This document shows positions 59,042 through 64,000 of a stretch of 64,000 nucleotides of DNA, in pieces. The stretch lies in NCBI RefSeq assembly GCF_002953135.1, contig NZ_CP026372.1:2232001-2296000 (forward strand). Reading direction: 5' to 3'. This DNA comes from Sphingobium sp. SCG-1 (GTDB taxonomy: Bacteria > Pseudomonadota > Alphaproteobacteria > Sphingomonadales > Sphingomonadaceae). Position numbers and translations under genes: made by a program. The notes under the pieces are model-generated. The model was not told the DNA's origin. It searched no databases and saw only the letters and a list, made by a program, of their open reading frames with translations. Positions within the stretch are counted from its first letter, which is position 1; each line of letters begins with the position of its first letter.

Positions 59042-60292
59042 ATGATTCTATCGCGCTACGAACGGATGATTGCGCGGCGCTATCTGCTGCCGGGAAAGGG
59101 AGAGGGGTTCATTTTCCTGGTAGCTGGGATCAGCCTCGTTGCGGTGATGCTGGGCGTCGCGGCGCTGATCATCGTGATGAGCGTGATGAACGGTTTTCGG
59201 GCCGAGCTTTTCGACAAGATCGTGGGCCTCAACGGCCACGCCGTGGTGCAGGGCTATGGCGGGCGGCTTCCGGATTGGCGCGACATCCTGAAGGAAGCAA
59301 AGGCGACGCCGGGCGTCACCAGCGCCACACCATTGATCGAACAACCGCTGCTTGCCAACTATCAAGGGCGGGTCGAGGCTGTGCTGGTACGCGGCATGAC
59401 CGTACCGGACATACGCAGTAACGAGACATTGAAAGGCAAGGTACTGGCGGGCAGCCTCGCCGCCTTGACGCCAAATGGCGGAAAAATCGCGATCGGCGCG
59501 CGGTTGGCGGAAAATCTCGGCATTTCTGTGGGTGGTCGGTTGAGCGTCATCAACCCCGCAGGACGTTCGACCCCCTTCGGTACGGTGCCGCGTGAGATCA
59601 GCTACGAAATTGCGGCGATCTTCGAAGTCGGCGTCTACGAATATGACAAGGCGTTCGTCATCATGCCGATGGAAGACGCGCAGACGCTGCTGCTGTTGGG
59701 CGATGTCGTCGGCATGATCGAAGTGCAGACCGTCAACGCGGATAAGGTTCAGGATATACTTACGCCCTTAGCCGACAAGGTGCAGGGTCGGGCACAGGTG
59801 ACCGACTGGCGGCAGTTGAACGCGTCGTTGTTCGAGGCGCTAGCGGTGGAGCGCGTGGCGATGTTCGTGGTGCTCTCGATCATCGTGCTGGTGGCGGTGT
59901 TCAACATCCTGTCCTCGCTCATCATGCTGGTGCGGGCCAAGACGCGGGACATCGCCATATTGCGGACCATGGGCGCGTCGCGTTCGGGGATGATAAAGAT
60001 ATTCATGACGGTGGGCGTGACGATCGGCACGCTCGGCATGGTCGCGGGCACGATACTCGGCTTCACCTTCCTGTTCTTCCGCCAGTCCGTCGTGAACGCA
60101 ATCCAGTTCGTGACGGGGCAGAACCTCTGGGACCCTTCGATCCGTTTCCTGACCGAATTGCCGTCCAAGGCCGATCCGGTGGAGATCACCGCGATCTGCG
60201 TGATGGCGCTGGTGTTCAGCTTCCTTGCAACGCTCTATCCGGCTTTCAAGGCCGCCAATACGGACCCGGTTCAGGTGCTTCGCTATGAATGA
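59042..60292 (+). CDS. lolC: Lipoprotein-releasing ABC transporter permease (LolC/E)
   Basis: Inner-membrane permease that extracts outer-membrane lipoproteins and hands them to LolA. 416 residues with the MacB/FtsX-like layout: one helix near the N-terminus (FLVAGISLVAVMLGVAALIIVMSVMNGFRAE), a periplasmic domain of about 220 residues, then three helices (FVVLSIIVLVAVFNILSSLIMLV; GVTIGTLGMVAGTILGFTFLFF; ICVMALVFSFLATLYPAF). The end AANTDPVQVLRYE is typical. A single LolC/E-type gene with LolD is usual in alphaproteobacteria. Overlaps lolD by eight bases. Confidence 0.94.
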   Translation: MILSRYERMIARRYLLPGKGEGFIFLVAGISLVAVMLGVAALIIVMSVMNGFRAELFDKIVGLNGHAVVQGYGGRLPDWRDILKEAKATPGVTSATPLIEQPLLANYQGRVEAVLVRGMTVPDIRSNETLKGKVLAGSLAALTPNGGKIAIGARLAENLGISVGGRLSVINPAGRSTPFGTVPREISYEIAAIFEVGVYEYDKAFVIMPMEDAQTLLLLGDVVGMIEVQTVNADKVQDILTPLADKVQGRAQVTDWRQLNASLFEALAVERVAMFVVLSIIVLVAVFNILSSLIMLVRAKTRDIAILRTMGASRSGMIKIFMTVGVTIGTLGMVAGTILGFTFLFFRQSVVNAIQFVTGQNLWDPSIRFLTELPSKADPVEITAICVMALVFSFLATLYPAFKAANTDPVQVLRYE

Positions 60293-60956
60293 CGTACTGA
60301 AAGTCACCGACCTGCGGCGCAGCTTCACGCAGGGCGATGTCACCATCGAAGTGCTGCGCGGCGTGAACCTGTCGGTCGGTGCGGGGGAAATCGTGGCGCT
60401 GCTTGGGCCATCGGGATCGGGCAAATCCACCCTGTTGCAGGCGGTCGGGCTGCTGGAAGGCGGGTTCGACGGGTCGATCATGATAGCGGGCGAAGAAGCG
60501 GCGCAACTCAGCAACGATGGGCGTACCCGCGTGCGGCGGGATTCGCTCGGGTTCGTGTATCAATTTCACCATCTGCTTCCCGACTTCAACGCGGCGGAGA
60601 ACGTTATCCTGCCGCAAATGATCCGGGACGTCAGCGCCCCGGACGCGCGTAAGAGAGCAGAGGCATTGTTGACGACGCTGGGATTGGGCCACCGGCTCGA
60701 TCACCGGCCGAGCCAGCTTTCCGGCGGTGAGCAGCAGCGTGTCGCGGTTGCGCGCGCACTGGCCAATCAACCGGCGCTGGTCCTCGCCGACGAACCCACC
60801 GGCAATCTGGACGAGAAGACCGCCGACATTGTCTTGGCCGAGTTCCTGCGGCTGGTACGCGAGGAAGGATCGGCAGCGCTGGTCGCAACCCATAACGAAC
60901 GCCTCGCGGCCAAGATGGATCGCGTGGTGCGTTTGCACGGCGGCCTGCTGGAATAG
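60285..60956 (+). CDS. lolD: Lipoprotein-releasing ABC transporter ATP-binding protein
   Basis: ATPase driving lipoprotein release, 223 residues. Walker A GPSGSGKST, Q-loop VYQFHHLLPDFNAAENV (the LolD/MacB-type segment), signature LSGGEQQRVAVARAL, Walker B LVLADEPTGNLD and a switch His in VATHNERLA. The upstream open frame is a lolC shadow; ATG 60285 (MNDVLKVTDLRRSF) is used. Confidence 0.96.
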   Translation: MNDVLKVTDLRRSFTQGDVTIEVLRGVNLSVGAGEIVALLGPSGSGKSTLLQAVGLLEGGFDGSIMIAGEEAAQLSNDGRTRVRRDSLGFVYQFHHLLPDFNAAENVILPQMIRDVSAPDARKRAEALLTTLGLGHRLDHRPSQLSGGEQQRVAVARALANQPALVLADEPTGNLDEKTADIVLAEFLRLVREEGSAALVATHNERLAAKMDRVVRLHGGLLE

Positions 60957-60966
60957 GAGTGATGCC

Positions 60967-61443
60967 ATGAGCCTGTATGACTTCACCGTGAAGAGGGCCA
61001 ATGGCGGCACGCAGGCTCTGGCAGACTATGCCGACAAGGTGGTTCTAATCGTCAATACCGCCAGCAAATGCGGGTTCACGCCGCAATATGCGGGCCTTGA
61101 GGCACTACACCGGGAGTTCGGGCCGCGTGGTCTGGTGGTACTGGGCTTTCCCTGCAATCAGTTCGGCGCGCAGGAGCCGGGCGATGCCGCGGAGATCGCG
61201 AACTTCTGCTCGCTGACCTATGACGTCAGCTTCCCCTTGTTCGCGAAAGTGGATGTAAACGGCGCGGCGGCGGACCCGCTGTTTACCTGGCTCAAGGCGC
61301 AGGCACCCGGCCTGTTGGGCACGCGCGGCATCAAGTGGAACTTCACCAAATTCCTGGTCGACCGGAAAGGCGAAGTGGTCGGCCGCCACGCGCCCACCGT
61401 AAAACCCGAGGCGCTCAAGGCGGAGATCGCGGCGCTTCTATAA
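60967..61443 (+). CDS. Glutathione peroxidase family protein (Cys type)
   Basis: Thiol peroxidase reducing hydroperoxides, 158 residues. Catalytic tetrad motifs: NTASKCGFTPQYAGLE with Cys in place of selenocysteine, FPCNQFGAQEPG (Gln and second Cys) and KWNFTKFLVDRKG (Trp-Asn). AGGAG is well placed before the ATG at 60967. Ten bases after lolD, so likely in the same transcript. Many bacterial members use thioredoxin rather than glutathione; not decidable here. Confidence 0.94.
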   Translation: MSLYDFTVKRANGGTQALADYADKVVLIVNTASKCGFTPQYAGLEALHREFGPRGLVVLGFPCNQFGAQEPGDAAEIANFCSLTYDVSFPLFAKVDVNGAAADPLFTWLKAQAPGLLGTRGIKWNFTKFLVDRKGEVVGRHAPTVKPEALKAEIAALL

Positions 61444-61454
61444 ACGCCTGCCGC

Positions 61455-62645
61455 CTATTTCGACAAAGCCGCGAGCTTTTCCGTCCCCACCGCAGCCACT
61501 GCCGCCTTCAATTCGTCGATGCTGGCTGCATTGCCGCTCGCTTCGATCATGAAGCGATTATTGACCGTGGTGCCATATTTGCCTTCGCCGCTGCTCTTGT
61601 CCCATTCTTCGGTAACGATTTGGCCGTTAGCGGTGCTGGTGCGTTCGTAGCCGGTGGCGGTCTGCTTGTTCGACTCCACGTTCATCGCCGCGCCCAAGCC
61701 AGCCAAGGCACCCATTGCCGCCATGTCGGTCAATTCCACACGAAAGCTATGCTCGCCCGCTTCATAACGCGCCGAGGCATTGGAGCCGCCCGCGCCAAGT
61801 CCGGCGCTCTGGATTTCCGTGCGCTGGTAGCGGCCGATGGAGGCAGGCAACATCGCCTGAAGGACCGAAGGCGCGACCGCGTTGGACTTGCCGGTCTTGG
61901 CAGTGTCCTCCATCTGCTTGGCGGCGGCTTCCATCTTCTTCGAGGCCGCCTCCATTTTCGCCAGATCGATGGTGCCGACGCCGGGAATGCTCACTTCGCC
62001 TTCGGTCGTGCCGCTGCTGCTGCTGAGCGCGCCATAAGGCGATCCGCCGAACATGCCGCTCAAGGGGACGACGATCGCGCCGATGATGAGCGACACCACG
62101 ACTGCGACCAGCACCGTCACCGCTGTATAGGAACCCGCCTTCTCCTTCGGCGCCTTCATCAGCAGCGGCAGGCCGGTGTAGAGCAGATAGAGGCTGTAAA
62201 CACCTAGCAACATCAGGAACGATAGCGCGGGGATGATGGCGAAGATGCCCGCGATCCAGCTTGCGGTGTAGGAATAGATAGCAACCTTGAACGCCTGCGT
62301 TCGATTGCTGATGCCGCCGAATTTTGGGGCCAGTGCGTCGATGATGAAGGCGATCACCGTCACGCCAACCAGCGACAGCACATATTGCACGACCGCCATG
62401 CTGATCGCGCTGCCGATCGAAGGCCGGAAATATACGCCGAGCGCACCATAGCCGAAGATCAGCGCGCCGATCAGGCCCGCCAGCGCCGGAATAGCGGCGA
62501 GGATCAGGGCATAGCCTGTGAACAAGCCGGAAATCGTTGCAGGCTCTGCGTCGATGCGCGGCCACTCTTCCTTCGGCGTCAGGATGATCGCCTTGACGCG
62601 ATCCACGAGCGATGTGGAAGCAGGTGTCGGAATTTCGGGTGTCAT
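61455..62645 (-). CDS. Yip1-domain membrane protein with C-terminal soluble domain
   Basis: 396 residues. N-terminal 200 residues form a Yip1-type bundle: LVDRVKAIILTPKEEWPRIDAEPATISGLFTGYALILAAIPALAGLIG is the recognisable start, then four further helices. After them an Ala/Ser/Gly linker and a helical stretch (LAKMEAASKKMEAAAKQMEDTAK) lead to a C-terminal domain of about 130 residues (MLPASIGRYQRTEIQSAG ... IVTEEWDKSSGEGKYGTTVNNRFMIEASG) that I do not recognise. Function unknown. Convergent with gpx; 180 bases from divergent dnaE. Confidence 0.82.
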   Translation of the reverse strand: MTPEIPTPASTSLVDRVKAIILTPKEEWPRIDAEPATISGLFTGYALILAAIPALAGLIGALIFGYGALGVYFRPSIGSAISMAVVQYVLSLVGVTVIAFIIDALAPKFGGISNRTQAFKVAIYSYTASWIAGIFAIIPALSFLMLLGVYSLYLLYTGLPLLMKAPKEKAGSYTAVTVLVAVVVSLIIGAIVVPLSGMFGGSPYGALSSSSGTTEGEVSIPGVGTIDLAKMEAASKKMEAAAKQMEDTAKTGKSNAVAPSVLQAMLPASIGRYQRTEIQSAGLGAGGSNASARYEAGEHSFRVELTDMAAMGALAGLGAAMNVESNKQTATGYERTSTANGQIVTEEWDKSSGEGKYGTTVNNRFMIEASGNAASIDELKAAVAAVGTEKLAALSK

Positions 62646-62825
62646 ATCAGTCTCCCCTGTGAGGCTGGAATTTAACCTCGTTCTAAATAGGCGATGCTCT
62701 GCGTTCTGTGTCGCTGGTCACAACAGCCCGTCACGCTACATCGAAATGCAGCTTAGGCCAAACTACCCACAGAATAGAAGCGCGGAGGGCTTTCAAGAAT
62801 CGCCCGATGCGTCCAGAATGGCGGC

Positions 62826-64000
62826 ATGCCTCATGCTTCGTTCGTCCCCTTACGCGTTTTCTCTTCCTATACGATGCTCGACGGCGCGATCGAACCGAAA
62901 GCGATCGCCAAGCAGGCCAAGGCGCTGGGCTTCCCCGCAGTGGCGCTGACCGACCGCAACGGGCTGTATGCCGCGATGGCGTTTTCGGACGGCTGCAAGG
63001 GCGAAGGCGTGCAGCCGGTTATCGGCGCGATGCTGGGGGTCTTGCGACCGGGGCGTCCGGCCAATGCGGCCCCGGTGCACGACTGGCTCGCGCTGTATGC
63101 GCAGGACAATGTGGGCTACGACAATCTTTGCGCGCTGGTGTCCATGGCGCATCTCGATCGCCCCATCGAGCAGGAGCCGCATGTTTCGCTCGACGATCTG
63201 GCGGGGCGAAGCGAGGGGCTGATCGCGCTGACGGCCGGCGGCGAAGGCGCTCTGGCGCGGCTGTTCTCGGACGGACAGCCCGATGCGGCGCTGGCCTATT
63301 GCGAGCGGCTTGAGGCATTGTTCCCCGACAGGCTCTACATAGAGATTGTCCGCAGGCTCGATGCCGTCGAAGGCAAGGCTGAGGCGGAGTTGCTGGACCT
63401 CGCCTATGCGCGTGACTTGCCGCTGGTGGCGACGAACCCAACCTGCTTCGCCGAACCGCATTTCCATCCCGCACATGACGTCATGCTCTGCATTGCCGAC
63501 AGCGCCTATGTGGACAGCGAGGACCGGCGAAAAAGCTGCAAGGACGCATGGATGAAGCCGGCGGCCGAGATGAAGCGGCTGTTCGAGGATTTGCCCGAGG
63601 CACTGGCAAATACGCTGGTCGTCGCGCAACGTTGCGCCGTGGCGGCGCCTAAACGCAAGCCGATCCTTCCCAGTCTTGCCGGTGATTTGAAGGGGGAGGA
63701 GCTACAGCTTCGCGCCGACGCGACGGCGGGGCTGGAAATGCGGTTGCGCAAGATCGCCGCTTTGCATGACGGCGACGGGGCTTCGGATCTGGATGATGAT
63801 GCGTTGCGCGCGCGCTACGCAGAGTATTTTACGCGCCTCGATTTCGAGCTGGATATCATTATCCAGATGGGGTTCCCCGGTTACTTTCTGATCGTGGCCG
63901 ACTTCATCAAATGGGCGAAAACGAACGACATTCCGGTGGGACCGGGACGTGGTTCGGGCGCAGGGTCGGTCGTCGCATGGGCGCTGACGATCACCGATCT
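62826..64000 (+). CDS. dnaE: DNA polymerase III alpha subunit, 3' end missing
   Basis: Replicative polymerase catalytic subunit; the first 391 codons are here and the frame is still open at the right edge. N-terminal PHP domain (FVPLRVFSSYTMLDGAIEPKAIAKQAKALGFPAVALTDRNGLYAAMAF), then the palm start with YFTRLDFELDIIIQMGFPGYFLIVADFIKWAKTNDIPVGPGRGSGAGSVVAWALTITD. The first PHP metal-binding His (RVHS in most DnaE) is Phe here (RVFS). ATG 62826 gives the standard N-terminus. Confidence 0.96.
   Translation, partial: MPHASFVPLRVFSSYTMLDGAIEPKAIAKQAKALGFPAVALTDRNGLYAAMAFSDGCKGEGVQPVIGAMLGVLRPGRPANAAPVHDWLALYAQDNVGYDNLCALVSMAHLDRPIEQEPHVSLDDLAGRSEGLIALTAGGEGALARLFSDGQPDAALAYCERLEALFPDRLYIEIVRRLDAVEGKAEAELLDLAYARDLPLVATNPTCFAEPHFHPAHDVMLCIADSAYVDSEDRRKSCKDAWMKPAAEMKRLFEDLPEALANTLVVAQRCAVAAPKRKPILPSLAGDLKGEELQLRADATAGLEMRLRKIAALHDGDGASDLDDDALRARYAEYFTRLDFELDIIIQMGFPGYFLIVADFIKWAKTNDIPVGPGRGSGAGSVVAWALTITD

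Overview
The window looks like chromosomal DNA of a sphingomonad-type alphaproteobacterium. The evidence is the GC-rich sequence with strong third-position bias, the mitochondrial-type nuoA-N operon followed by birA-coaX-rnj-DUF1467, the zapA-6S RNA-5-FTHF cyclo-ligase arrangement, a single lolC/E-lolD pair, and a ComEC without the usual metallo-beta-lactamase tail. I see no phage, transposase, plasmid or CRISPR signal. Genes are tightly packed, and many are joined by ATGA-type stop/start overlaps.

Region by region: (1) 1-10.4 kb is a five-gene overlapping operon, glgB-glgX-treZ-malQ-treY, for building and trimming glycogen-type glucan and turning it into trehalose; glgB runs off the left edge. 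(2) 10.6-16.7 kb is a looser block: a PDZ protein coupled to a CDF-type transporter, a type-3-copper tyrosinase, a TupA-like ATP-grasp protein, a secreted DUF11-like protein and an AI-2E/PerM-type permease, ending at tRNA-Asp. (3) 16.9-18.4 kb, minus strand, is a small coiled-coil ORF, zapA, a probable 6S RNA, 5-FTHF cyclo-ligase and a DUF2842 protein. (4) 18.7-28.0 kb holds central metabolism (tkt, gap, pgk, class I aldolase), thiE, a TlpA thioredoxin, an L,D-transpeptidase lipoprotein, efp and a suhB-type phosphatase. (5) 28.1-46.5 kb is complete complex I (nuoA-N), then birA, coaX, rnj and a DUF1467 protein. Two copies of one palindromic repeat lie inside the nuo operon, and a Fur-box-like site lies in front of it.

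(6) 46.5-53.0 kb is the least explained part: a 770-residue two-TM coiled-coil protein (TipN-like layout), an Hpt-like protein whose phospho-acceptor His is Trp, a nucleotidyltransferase-like membrane protein, a possible DUF2336-type protein, and a histidine-kinase homologue with an intact ATPase domain whose acceptor His is Arg. I regard this as the best candidate for an undescribed signalling module. (7) 53.1-64 kb holds gltA and gltX (minus), comEC, an hsp20 gene with an RpoH-type promoter and a ROSE-like RNA thermometer, lolC/E-lolD-gpx, a Yip1-like membrane protein, and the 5' part of dnaE, which runs off the right edge.

All calls come from reading motifs, start sites and context by eye. 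No database search was run, so family names rest on recognised motifs.
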